Of a stretch of DNA of 64,000 nt, positions 13,540-23,249 are shown piece after piece. Location of the stretch: contig JANTQA010000047.1 in assembly GCA_027625915.1 (NCBI GenBank), positions 20,026,001-20,090,000 on the forward strand, given 5' to 3'. How positions within the stretch are numbered: position 1 is the stretch's first letter; each line of letters starts with the position of its first letter. The position numbers and the translations under genes were made by a program. A model generated the notes under the pieces. That model ran no database searches. It was not told the DNA's origin and saw only the letters and a program-made list of their open reading frames with translations. This DNA comes from Anaeramoeba flamelloides. Lineage: Eukaryota; Metamonada; Anaeramoebidae.

Positions 13540-13760
13540 TAAATTTATTTATTGATTGTGAAAAAGGAGTAATCAAAGAAAATTTACTAAATAAAAAAGG
13601 GAGGAAGAACAATAATTAAAGCATTAAAGTAAAAAAAAACGTTATATCATTTACATGACTAAATTAAAAATTATCCACGTTCTGAAACAGGAGGAGTAAA
13701 AACCCGATAGAAAGATTATTAATAATAAGATTCCACAAACTGTGATTAATAAAATGGTAT
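13540..13760 (+). repeat. dispersed repeat with the conserved 85-bp block, copy 2
   Basis: The segment at 13540-13650 is similar to 23150-23245 (shared GGAGTAATCAAAGAAAATTT). The segment at 13676-13760 is the near-identical partner of 1-88. The two blocks may be parts of one mobile element. Confidence 0.55.
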
Positions 13761-14069
13761 TCCACGACTCCAAAAAGTGGGGCACAACAATAAGAAGTAA
13801 AGGTTCAAAAAACTAAGACCCCTGGTAATTCAAACATTTTAATCTCCGAAAATCTAAAATATATCATTTCACCATACAACTTGTGTTAAAAAAATCTTTT
13901 TTATTAAATCAACAGACCACAAGTTAACACAATATTTTTTTTTTTTTTTGAAACAATATGAGAGAAATTCAATTAATAAAGATATCTTGTAATAATATAT
14001 TAATAAAACAAAACCTTTTTTTTATTTTGTAATAGTTTTTATTTATCTGACAAAAAAACCCCAATTCAA

Positions 14070-14640
14070 AATTTTTACACACAGAAATTTTGTTTGTGAA
14101 CAAAAATCTGTTCAGAAAAATTCTAGAAAAATCCTAAATTTGAACAATTAATACATTGAAATATATATAATTATTTATAAATTACAATACTCACAAAACA
14201 AAAAATAAATAATAAAGAAAAAAAAAATCTCGGGATGTTATAAATTTTGGGGTGAGTACATCAAAACAATTATTGTTCAATTTGTAAAAATATATTAATA
14301 ATTAAAAATCATAAAATATTAGGCATTATCAACTAATTTTAATAGATTTTTCTATTTTCAAGAACCTAAGTTTAACCTAATATAAATCGTTATATAAAAC
14401 TTCCGATCGAAGAAGCATGTTAGGTAAATCAAAAAATAAAATAAAAAAAAAACCCAAAAGATGAAAAAATGATTTTCATATTTTACAAAAATGAAAATTA
14501 TTTCTAAATTTGGATGAAATTGTATTATTGTGATTGTTTGGAACCTTTTAGCTCTCTGGAAAATTTTAAATTTTAGTTTAGTTTGTAAAATCAAAATTAT
14601 TTCCAAATCTACCATCATTTTTCCGATATCAAAATTTGAA
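14070..14640. repeat. solo arm of the long-inverted-repeat family, member C
   Basis: The order of motifs matches the left arm of 55205-57015: TTATAAATTACAAT, then CCTAATAT, then AAAGATGAAAAAATGATTTT and TTTTACAAAAAT. A matching right arm was not found before 15000. A GGAACAGCTGTA end motif follows at 14984-14995. Confidence 0.5.
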
Positions 14641-15436
14641 GTTTGTATAGATTTTCAAAAAGTTGTATATTGGAATAATAACACTCATATTGAAAAAAAA
14701 ATTATTTAATGAACCAATATTCAAGAATGTTTTCTAATTTTCAAAAAAGAAATTTTCAGAATTCAAAATGACTCTAAACATCAAAAATTCATTAAGGAAC
14801 TTCATAAAATTTCCTCTAAAAAATGAATTTATTTTAAAGATCACCTTAGAAGTTTATTTTTCATATCAACTCTTTTCTCAAAAAAATAATTTCAATAAAA
14901 CGCTTTCTAATTCCTATATTCTTAGATTTAAAAATCTATTTCTACATCAAAATTTGATATTGACAAAATTTCAAGATTAGCTTGGAACAGCTGTAGCAGT
15001 TTTTTTATTATCATCTTTTTGTCAGGGTTTTTTTGATTTATCTCTTATTTACAATTTGTTGAAAAAATAGACTCTTTTTGATGATCTAAAAAAACCACTT
15101 ATACAATATTTTTATTGAATTTTGATAAGACAAGTAGATTTAAATAGTTTTTGTTGATTTGTATGAAAAAAATATAAATGAATCATTCTTTAAAGCACTT
15201 CTATGAGTATAAAAGATGACAATGGATCATCCAAAAAACGTTTCAAGTCTTTTTACTCTAAAAAAATCATCTTTGTGTTTTTTGTTTGGATTTGATATGG
15301 TGTGGAAAAAAAAAAGAAATGGTTCTGATTGAGTGTGTTTTTGAGTTTAGAACCAGTTTCTAACCGAAGACCAAATTCTTGTATTTTTTGGAACAAACGG
15401 ATAAGAAATGATAAAACTTTTGTTCCATTTTTTGTA

Positions 15437-16076
15437 ATGAGTAAAGAAAGAAAATTTAAAGCCGAACTAGTATTTGAGTCTGACGAAACTCGTATTTTAC
15501 GGAACAAAATCCGTCGTCAAGAAGAGCAAGAAGAACTCGATCAAAAAAATTTACTTGAAAGGGAACAAGAAAGAAAAAGAAAAAGGAGAATAAGTAACCA
15601 AAAAAAATTTAAAAAGTATCAATCAAAGAATAAACGAATAGCGTTCAGCAACCCAATCACAGATCGTTTTCACACTCTCAAAAAAAAATATCAAAAATCA
15701 AACTCTCAGTTTCTTACGATCCTTCTCGACAACTTTGAACAAAGTGAAAAAAGAAAAGAAAAAGAAAAAGAAAAAAAAAACAATAATTAATTTTATTAAA
15801 ATTGATGAAAAAACAAAGTTTTATTTATTTCCTCTGTATCTTCTAAACTCGATCCATAATAAAAGAATAAGAAAAATAAAAGAAAATCAAATTAATCACA
15901 GTTGTAAAATTGAATCGATTATTGAAGAAGAAAACAATAGTCAGGAAAAAAAAGAAGAAAAAAGCAATAATCTGGCCAAAAAGAGAAGAAGAAAAAACAA
16001 GAGTAAGAAAGAAAAGGAAGAAGATACTAGAAATGAGAAAGTCAATATGGCTGGTGAATTGGATCAGAATTTTTGA
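15437..16076 (+). CDS. Lys/Glu-rich hypothetical protein with one apparent frame change
   Basis: An ATG at 15437 opens a frame to 15790 (about 117 residues, starting MSKERKFKAELVFESDE) rich in charged residues and likely helical or coiled coil. A second frame, overlapping and open to 16076, continues with similar Lys/Glu/Arg-rich composition and an acidic segment IIEEENNSQEKKEEK. The switch lies at the A10 run near 15771-15781, so a one-base homopolymer error or mutation could have split a single gene of about 210 residues. No known domain is recognised. Local base composition is more gene-like than the flanks. Alternatives are a short real protein ending at 15790, or a pseudogene. Function unknown. 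Confidence 0.45.
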
Positions 16077-16099
16077 TTGTCGAATTGAATTGGCAACTT

Positions 16100-16485
16100 T
16101 GAATTCGATCTTGACTGGCAAACTGAACTGGCCTGACAACCTGAACTTGCAACTGGCAACTGGCAACTAGCAAAAGAAATTGACACTGGAAAGCTTGAAC
16201 TGTATCTTTGGACTTGATACTGGCAACTTAATTTGAGACTGGCAACTGGATCTTCAGACTGGCAACTTTGTAAACTTGTTCTGGTTGGAAAGCTTGAACT
16301 GGATCTTTGGACTGACAACTGGCAACTTGAGATTGGATCTTCAGACTGGCAACTTTGTAAACTTGTTATGGTTGGAAAGCTTGAATTAGATCTTCAGACT
16401 GGCAACTGGAAAGCTTGGATTGGATCTTCAGACTGGCAACTTTGTAAACTTGTGCTGGTTGGAAAGCTTGAATTGGATCTTTGGT
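16100..16485. repeat. minisatellite, 87-bp period, with CTGGCAACT sub-repeats
   Basis: The phrase GGATCTTCAGACTGGCAACT starts at 16248, 16335 and 16422, exactly 87 bp apart. Each is followed by TTTGTAAACTTGT and a GGTTGGAAAGCTTGAA block. Looser CTGGCAACT units extend left to about 16100. Since 87 is 29 codons, the plus frame 16233-16514 stays open with a 29-residue repeat (SSDWQLCKLVLVGKLELDL). No start context or domain argues that it is translated. GC is higher than in its surroundings. Confidence 0.8.
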
Positions 16486-16514
16486 TTTGGTTTTTTATTC
16501 TATTCTCCTTTTAA

Positions 16515-18117
16515 AAAAAAAGGGAGAATTTTTTCTTTTGTTAGTTAGTTGTTTTTTATTTATTTTTTTTCATTTTTTTTAATTTTTTTCAAAAATCAAA
16601 AAGCAAAAATAAAAATAACAAAGAAATTTTTTTGAGTTTTTTGAAAAAAAATGAGAAAAGGTATGGACAGACTTGGACAAAATGAGGAAAAAATAACAAA
16701 AAATTTAGAGAAAGAGATTTCTCTAAATCCAAAAAAACATTCCTCATTCTCTAATTTCCTCATTGTTTATTTTATTCAAGACTCTTCGATTTTTCAATAG
16801 ATCTCATGGGTAAAGAAATTTTTAGAGAAGAAATCTTTTATTTACTCTAAAATTGAATTTTGGGTTTTACATTTTGAAAAGGCAAAATTTTGAAGATTTC
16901 TTTTGGGAAAATCAATAGTGTATTTTTTGTGAAAAGTGACGACTTGTCACTTACAAAATCATCGAATTTTGGTAATTAAACTCGTAAAAATTTGAAAATA
17001 AATTTTGTTTTTCAAAATGTGTTTTTAAAAAACTTGATCTTGAAAAGTAAAATGAAAAAAAATTAAAATATTAAAGAAAAAAAGCAAATTTTTTAAAAAA
17101 AAAATTTTTTTATTGAATCAAAGAGAAGAAATCAACAAGAGACAGAATCACCTTTTACATAAAATGGTTACTTTTTTTTGGTATTTGTTGTTTAAATAAT
17201 CCTATTGGGATTACATCTCTTTTTTTTTGTTTTAAAAGTTGTTCTTTCAAAAAATTAAAACAAGTCAATAAAGAAGAACAATCAAAAAGTGAGAAAAATT
17301 TTTTTTGTGTTTTGTTTCAAAAGAAAAAAAAAAGTAAAAAAAGAAAAAAAAGCAATTGAAATAAAAGTCAAAACCGAAATAAGCATATATAACCGATTTT
17401 AAAAAGCATTGGAAATTACGTGAAATAATAATTCTATTATTATAGGTGAGGGTTTTACTGTCTTGTTGTTGTTCTTTTATTGTTTTTTTTTTTGGTTGTT
17501 GTACTGTTGTTGTTTTTGTATTTTGTATTAGTTGTTGTTTTGATTTGTTGTTTGGTTGTTGTTTATTGTTTTTTTGTTTGTTTGTTTTTTTTGGAAAGGG
17601 TTACACTTGGTTTTTTTAATCAATACACACAAATCTTCAGTTAAACAGTAAACTCAACAACGAACTGAAATGGTTTTGTTTTTCAGTTACCGTTTACAGA
17701 TCTTGGATTTAGAATTTTGAAAAAAAGAAATTAAAAAGATTGTGAATTGAAGGGATGGTAAAAAATGGTTAAAAAGAAAAATATTCTTTTTTTTTTTTGT
17801 TTTTTTGGTTATATCAAAAAAATGCAATGTTTAAAGGTGAGATATGAAGTCCCAGCTTTTGTTTTACTTTTTGAGTTTGAGATTTCTCTAATTATATTTT
17901 TTAGAGTTTTTTTTTCACAAAAAGAGAGAATTCTTCGTTTTTCTCTAAATGTCCAAGTCTGGGTATGGATCAACTTTACGAAATACTCATAGAAGTGCTT
18001 TAAGGTTTAATTTTTATTTTTTTTTAATTGATTTTCATTTTCAGTTTCCCTTTACATTCTCTTATATTTTTTTTTCTCAATTAGGAGAACCAAAACCTCA
18101 TGTTTAATAAAAATTCT
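16515..18117. other. intergenic stretch with T- and TTG-rich tracts
   Basis: At 17450-17580 the plus strand is rich in TTG and GTT units within T-runs. I see no gene. The frame at 17765-17992 is Phe-rich without motifs. The 21-bp ATACTCATAGAAGTGCTTTA(A) near 17983 is the exact reverse complement of a segment near 15190. Confidence 0.5.
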
Positions 18118-18357
18118 AAGTTTTCAAAAGTAGTTGTTTTAAAAATTACAAGTAGCTTCGTTGGTTTAATGGGTAAAACGCGCCTCCAGTTGGGGGCGAG
18201 ATGCGGGTTCAAACCCTGCGCGAAGCGAATTTTTTTGTAAAATTCTTCCTTGATATGCAATTTTTAAACCTTAGTTTTGATTTAAAAATGTTTTTGAATT
18301 TTTAATTATTCATACGTTTGTAAAAAGAAATGTTGATCTTCGAAAATGAATTCTTTA
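18118..18357 (+). repeat. ~240-bp duplicated tRNA locus, copy 1
   Basis: The tRNA-like gene and its flanks (upstream CAAAAGTAGTTGTTTTAAAA, downstream to CTTCGAAAATGAATTCTTTA) recur as the reverse complement of 63611-63853 with few changes. This indicates a segmental duplication rather than independent tRNA copies. Confidence 0.8.
18155..18227 (+). tRNA. tRNA-like gene, anticodon not assignable
   Basis: The 73-nt cloverleaf has a 7-bp acceptor stem (GCTTCGT with GCGAAGC), a 4-bp D stem with GGG in its loop, a 5-bp T stem with loop TTCAAAC, and pol III A and B boxes (TGGTTTAATGGG, GGTTCAAACCC). The anticodon arm is abnormal. The best 5-bp stem (CGCCT with GGGCG) leaves an 8-nt loop CCAGTTGG with no T at position 33, and the stem can extend to 7 bp with an AGTT tetraloop. 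The variable loop is then 4 nt. It may be a tRNA pseudogene, or a tRNA with an unusual arm. Confidence 0.7.
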
Positions 18358-20147
18358 ATTTTTAAGGACTACGTTGGCAATTTAACAATTTATCTCAACA
18401 CCTTTTGGCCCAATCTCATTTAAAAAGTGAAGTTAGGATCTTGGAAATATTTTCCAATTTGGATCAAAAACTCATTTTATGTCATTTTTTTTATGAAAAA
18501 TGAAAAAGAAATTTTGAGATACGTGAACTTGAACACCAAGTAAAGGATGGTAAAAATGAAAAAAAAAAATAATCACTGAATATTTAACATTAAAAAAACT
18601 GTCAATAATAAACTTTAAAGCTAAATAATTGTATTTTCAATGATTTTTGAACATTGGGTTACTTTGAATTGTTACATTGTCTCCACAAACAATTAATCCG
18701 TCCCAACCCTAATGGAAAATATTATAAGACATATAATTTGGTTTTCTATTATAAAATTGTGTTTTTTGAAAGAGAAAATTCAATTTCGATCATTAGATCA
18801 AAATTTCAACTTAGTCTTACTTCCTTCGAGTTTTTTTTTTTTGTAAAAGCCAAGACAAAAATTAAATTTTTCCAAGAAAAGAAATTACAGAAATCATGGA
18901 AATCAAAGAAACAAAAGAAATCACAGAAACCCATAGAAACTTGAAAGCGTTTTTTGATCATTGCTTTTAAATTGTAAAAATCTGAGATTATAACAATTTT
19001 GGAAAATGAAGATCCACATTAATGTAAGTTTTTTTTATTGATTTGTTTGTCAATTTCAAAAGGAAGCAAAAAATAGATAACTTATTTTTAATCTTCTATT
19101 ATAAATTTTACAGTTTATAATGAGCTTTAATAACTCTTTTACGGTTTGTTGAACAAAATAAAATTTCAAAATAGAAAATCAATTTGAGTTCTTATAAATT
19201 TTTCAAGGTATTTCTGGAACGGCTGTATCGATTATTACAAAGGGGTTGTGATTTTTGCTTTTTTTTTGGTTCTTTTTGTTTTTATTTGAATTACATCTCC
19301 CCACAATGACTAAGAAGAGAGTTTCTATTCAAATTGTTTTTGGAACAACATAATCCATCCCAATCCGACTTCAGATTTTTGTTGAGCTTTTTTGATATAT
19401 ACTTTTTTAATGTTTGGATAGTTTCTCTAAAAAAAATCAATTTGCTGTATCAAGATAAATTGGGTTGAAGTTGAGTGATAAATGGATAGAAGAATTTTTC
19501 AAGATATTTTCTTTAAATAATTAAAGTTTCTAACAATAAAAATTTCAGTAAAAAAGCTGTAAATATCAAGAAATTGCTTTTTGGAAGTTGTAGTCAATTA
19601 TTTTTTTAATAAAAAAAATATAATGTTAAGTTGAGATAAAATGATCTTTCTTTTTTTGGAAATGGGAATTTTAGTGGATTTAAAGACACAATACCAAAAC
19701 TTCTACCGTGGCATTATTCTTAAATCTATTTGTTTTAAAATAACAAAAGTAATATCGATCCAAAAATTTCACTTTTCTCCCTTTTTGACCTTCTAGGTGA
19801 GTTTTTATAATCTTCTCTCATCTTAACTAAGTGAAATTATTAAATAAAAAAAATTAGAAAACCCTCAACAGTATATAACGATTCTATATATTGTTCTTAA
19901 TTGAAATATTCTCAAAAAGCCGATTTTTGCCAACTTTCTTCATTTTTTGTTATTGCAGAAATCACAAAACCTCGAAACGAGTCTGAATAATTTCACTAAA
20001 AAATTTGTCATTTTTTCCTATTTAGCTCTCGCTGAATAAAAATTTATGAGATATAACAACCACCAAATCCTGTAAGAATACAAAAAACTTTGAATGTCAA
20101 TTCCGAAACTTATTCCTTAAAGATATCAAATAATTTTATTGAAAATA
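18358..20147. other. intergenic stretch without a recognised gene
   Basis: The frame at 18654-18944 ends in a run of GAAATCACAGAAA-like units and shows no domain. The end motif GGAACGGCTGTA occurs at 19216-19227. Nothing else can be supported. Confidence 0.5.
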
Positions 20148-20344
20148 CAGTCAGTTTCACTTTTAAGGCACAAACTTTCAATAAAATTTAAGGCACAATA
20201 AAAATCTCAAATTAAGGCACAAAATTCAGATTCTAGTAAAATAAATTGTAAAAAAAGATAATTACAAATTTTTTGCCTTATTTTGAGATTTTTTTGTGCT
20301 TTAAATTTCATTGAAAGTTTGTGCCTTAAAAGTGGAACTGACTG
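20148..20344. mobile_element. mariner-type palindromic MITE (family 1)
   Basis: A 197-bp near-perfect palindrome flanked by TA. Its end is CAGTCAGTTTCACTTTTAAG, followed by GCACAAACTTTCAA. Blocks AAATTTAAGGCACA and TCAAATTAAGGCACAAA repeat inside each arm. The TA target site and CAGT terminus fit the Tc1/mariner superfamily. No coding capacity. Confidence 0.85.
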
Positions 20345-20884
20345 TAGTAATATGGGAGCTTTGTAAGAAATATTTGTTCAAAATGTATAAATGAAATTTG
20401 TATTTCAATAATAAAACACAACAAGATTTATTACTATTTCAACCTTATGTTAAAAAAAAAGTTCAAGACAAGAATAGTACAATCCATATAAATACTTTCA
20501 AGACTTTTTCTAACTTTCAAATTGACAGTCCTCAAGATTTCTGTCTCTGATATTCTTTAATATTTTTTCAAATTTCAAATACTTGATACAAACTTTTATA
20601 GGCCAAAAAAAGGGTAAAAAAAAATAATCAACAAAAGATTAAATTTAAAATTTAATTTATATTTTTTCTCAAAGTTTCATATCGAAAAAGATTTGTTAGC
20701 TTTCAAAAAATTAGAAAATCTATTTATCAAAAACAAAAATTGAGAAGTTGTTCACATTTCAAGTTTTTAAAATTTTAACTGTAAAAACTGTTAAATTGAA
20801 AGTTTTTGCATTGTGATCTTGTAATTCCTTTTTAAATTTGGACAACTTTCAAAAAAACAAAAGTGATTTTTTTATTATTTAACT

Positions 20885-21027
20885 GAGGAGTTTTTAATTC
20901 CTTATGTTTGCCCGAATTCCTAAATTATGATTTAGGAATTTTGTTAAAGACTCAAAAATAAATTTATTACCTACTAAGGGTAATAAATACGATGAATCTC
21001 TTTTTCTAATAATATCAAAAATAGTAA
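20885..21027 (-). mobile_element. 5'-truncated LINE 3' end
   Basis: This matches the 3' end of the LINE at 40752-44147. Shared features are the GCCCGAATTCCTAAAT hairpin with its ATTTAGGAATT partner, then GACTCAAAAATAA and TTTATTACC, and a short TTA tail. Only about 140 bp survive, consistent with 5' truncation during target-primed reverse transcription. The MITE at 21030 directly abuts it. Confidence 0.7.
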
Positions 21028-21029
21028 TA

Positions 21030-21226
21030 CAGTCAGTTTCACTTTTAAGGCACAAACCTTCAACGAAATTTAAGGTACAATAAAAATATCAAATTAAGGC
21101 ACAAAATTCAAATTCTAGTAAAAATAAATTGTAAAAAAAAAAATTTCAAATTTTGTGCCTTAATTTGAGATTTTTTTGTGCCTTAAATTTCGTTGATAGT
21201 TTGTGCCTTAAAAGTGAAACTGACTG
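21030..21226. mobile_element. mariner-type palindromic MITE (family 1)
   Basis: Same family and ends as 20148-20344, flanked by TA, 197 bp, with few differences from that copy. It sits at the edge of a truncated LINE tail. Confidence 0.85.
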
Positions 21227-21227
21227 T

Positions 21228-21346
21228 AAAGACCTTTTAAAGACCTTTTAAAGATGCTTTAAAGACCTTTTAAACTTTTTTCATTTTCTTTAAAAGGTCT
21301 TTTAAAGATCTTTAAAATGTCTTTAAAAGGTCTTTAAAGGAAAGCT
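21228..21346. repeat. foldback array of AAAGACCTTTTAA units
   Basis: Several AAAGACCTTTTAA units on the left face TTTAAAAGGTCTTTTAAAG units on the right, so the region can fold into a long hairpin. It directly abuts the right TA of the MITE. Confidence 0.7.
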
Positions 21347-21716
21347 AAAATTTCAGGTTTGCTTAAAGGAAAGTAAAAAGCTTCACAAGTCGAATGGAAC
21401 GGCTGTATTTGGTGAACATTGTGACTTTTCTTCAATAAATTGAACTAGCTTGTCAATTGAATACTTACTTGGTAAGTTTTTAAAAAAGAGTTTTCTTATC
21501 ATTGGCTTGTTTTAAATTTTCTGAACTGAAAAAAATTTTGGAAAAAATAAAAAAGGAAGAAAAAAATCGAAAAAAAAAAAAAAAAAAAAATAAAAAACAA
21601 AAGTGTTGTCAAGTTTAAAAAGTTACTACAGTTTTTTGAATTATTCTTTCTAATACTGTTAACAATTTTTTCTTCAATTATTGATCATTTTTTTTCGTTT
21701 TTTTTTCTTAAAAATA

Positions 21717-22518
21717 ATGGATGACTCTGAAGATTCACAAGATAACACAAACCCCATTAAAATTACTGTAAGTATGTGTGGTTGTTCTGGTGTGGGTAAA
21801 ACTTCAATTATTGAAAGATTTGATCATAATAATTTTGAAACAAACATGCAACCGACAATTGGTTGTGCATTCAAAAAAATAAAAATTAATTCCGAAGGAA
21901 ATGAATTGGACTTTTCTATTTGGGTTCGAAATTTCTTTTTAATTTTTTTTCTTTTCTTTTTTCCTATTCAATTTTTTCGTATTCTTTATGTTTTTGTGAT
22001 ATTTATTAATTTCGTTTTCTTTTGTGAAATGGAATCAAATTTCAAAAATCTTTTAATACTGAAAAACATCAATTAATAATACCAAGGACACTGCAGGTCA
22101 AGAAATTTTTCATTCTATTTCAAGACAATATTATCATAATACAAACATTGCAATCATAGTTTATGATATTTCTAACAGGAAATCCTTTCTAAAATTAAAT
22201 TTTTGGCATAAGGAGGTTGTCGAAAATGCTCAAACAAATGTAAAATTTCTGATCATTGGGAACAAAAGTGATCTAGTAAAAAAGAGAGCTGTTTCATTTG
22301 AAGAAGGCCAAGAATTTGCAGAAAAAAAGTACTCTTCATTCATTGAAACTTCTGCAAAAAATAACGAAAATATTCAATTGGTGATTGCTCAACTCATAGA
22401 AATTGTTAACCACAACAAAGAATCCATTGTAAAACAAATTCAAGACAGTCAGCTCGACCTACAAATCAAAATAAAAAAGCAACAAGACGAAATTCATAAA
22501 AAATCTGGATGTTGCTAA
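21717..22518 (+). CDS. Rab-type small GTPase
   Basis: Two exons, 21717-21923 and 22087-22518, give 212 residues, the usual Rab length. All G boxes are visible: GCSGVGKT at 22-29 (phosphate loop), TIGCAF in switch I, DTAGQE at 70-75 (opening exon 2), NKSD at 128-131 and ETSAK at 156-160. The C-terminus SGCC is a Rab-style geranylgeranylation signal, so the protein should act on membranes as a GTP/GDP switch in vesicle traffic. The basic tail before it fits membrane targeting. The start ATG follows a T-rich leader and precedes an acidic Ser-rich N-terminus. The donor GTTCGA is weak, but it is the only GT that restores WDTAGQE. I cannot assign a Rab subfamily. Confidence 0.92.
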
Positions 22519-22875
22519 TAAGCAGGGTTTTTCTGAAAAAATTATTTTAACTGAGATAAATAAACTTCGTGATCTGTTGTCTTTGTGTCTGAATAGAAAC
22601 AAAACATTTTTTTTTTGACTTTCAGTCAAGTGACGAGAATTAAAAAAGATATCCCAGGAACTACATAAAATTAATTTTCTTCAATTACTTCTTTTATTTC
22701 CTCTTTTTTGTTAGCCCTTTAAAATTCAAATTTTATATTAATAAAAACTGTTCCAAATATTGTTACTTTATTTTTTTTTTTTAACAACCAACTTTCCAAA
22801 AAAAATTAGCAATGAAATTTAATAAAATAGAGAAATGGTCTTGAAAACTGATTAATTTTGGATGATATTTGAATA

Positions 22876-23048
22876 CAGTTAGTTCCACTTTTAAAGACCA
22901 AACTTTCAACAAAAATTAAGGCACATAAAAATCTCAAATAAAGAACAAAATTTTGGAATTTAGTCAAATAATTTATAATAAAAAAAAATTCCAAAGTTTG
23001 TGACTTAAATTTTGTTGAAAGTTTATCTCTTAGAGGTGAAACTGACGT
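22876..23048. mobile_element. diverged mariner-type MITE (family 1)
   Basis: The ends CAGTTAGTTCCACTTTTAA and GTGAAACTGAC are changed versions of the family 1 termini. The internal AAATCTCAAAT and TTGTTGAAAGTTT blocks are kept. It is older than the copies at 20148 and 21030. Confidence 0.65.
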
Positions 23049-23149
23049 TAATAGATGGAAAAAAATTTTAACTTTGATTTCTTTTTCTTCTTCTACATTA
23101 AAAGATTGTAAATTTCAACCTACTTTTTTGAAAACTGATCACTTTCAAT

Positions 23150-23245
23150 ATTTATTTATTTATTTATTGAGAGAAAGGAGTAATCAAAGAAAATTTACTT
23201 AATAAAAAAGAGAAGAAGAAAAATAATTAAAATATTAATATACAA
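23150..23245 (+). repeat. dispersed repeat like 13540-13650
   Basis: It shares TTTATTTATT, GGAGTAATCAAAGAAAATTT, ACT and AATAAAAAAG blocks in the same order with 13540-13650. The 85-bp block that follows the other copy is not recognisable here. Confidence 0.5.
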
Positions 23246-23249
23246 AAAT

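Noticed and set aside
16100-16485. CRISPR-like array
   Set aside because: Units are contiguous tandem copies without unique spacers, in a nuclear eukaryotic context.
17450-17580. Minus-strand polyglutamine/asparagine coding repeat
   Set aside because: CAA units are broken by stops and A-runs, with no flanking open frame.
18654-18944. 96-codon frame downstream of the first tRNA-like gene
   Set aside because: Low-complexity Lys/Ser tail made of GAAATCACAGAAA-like units, with no recognisable motif.
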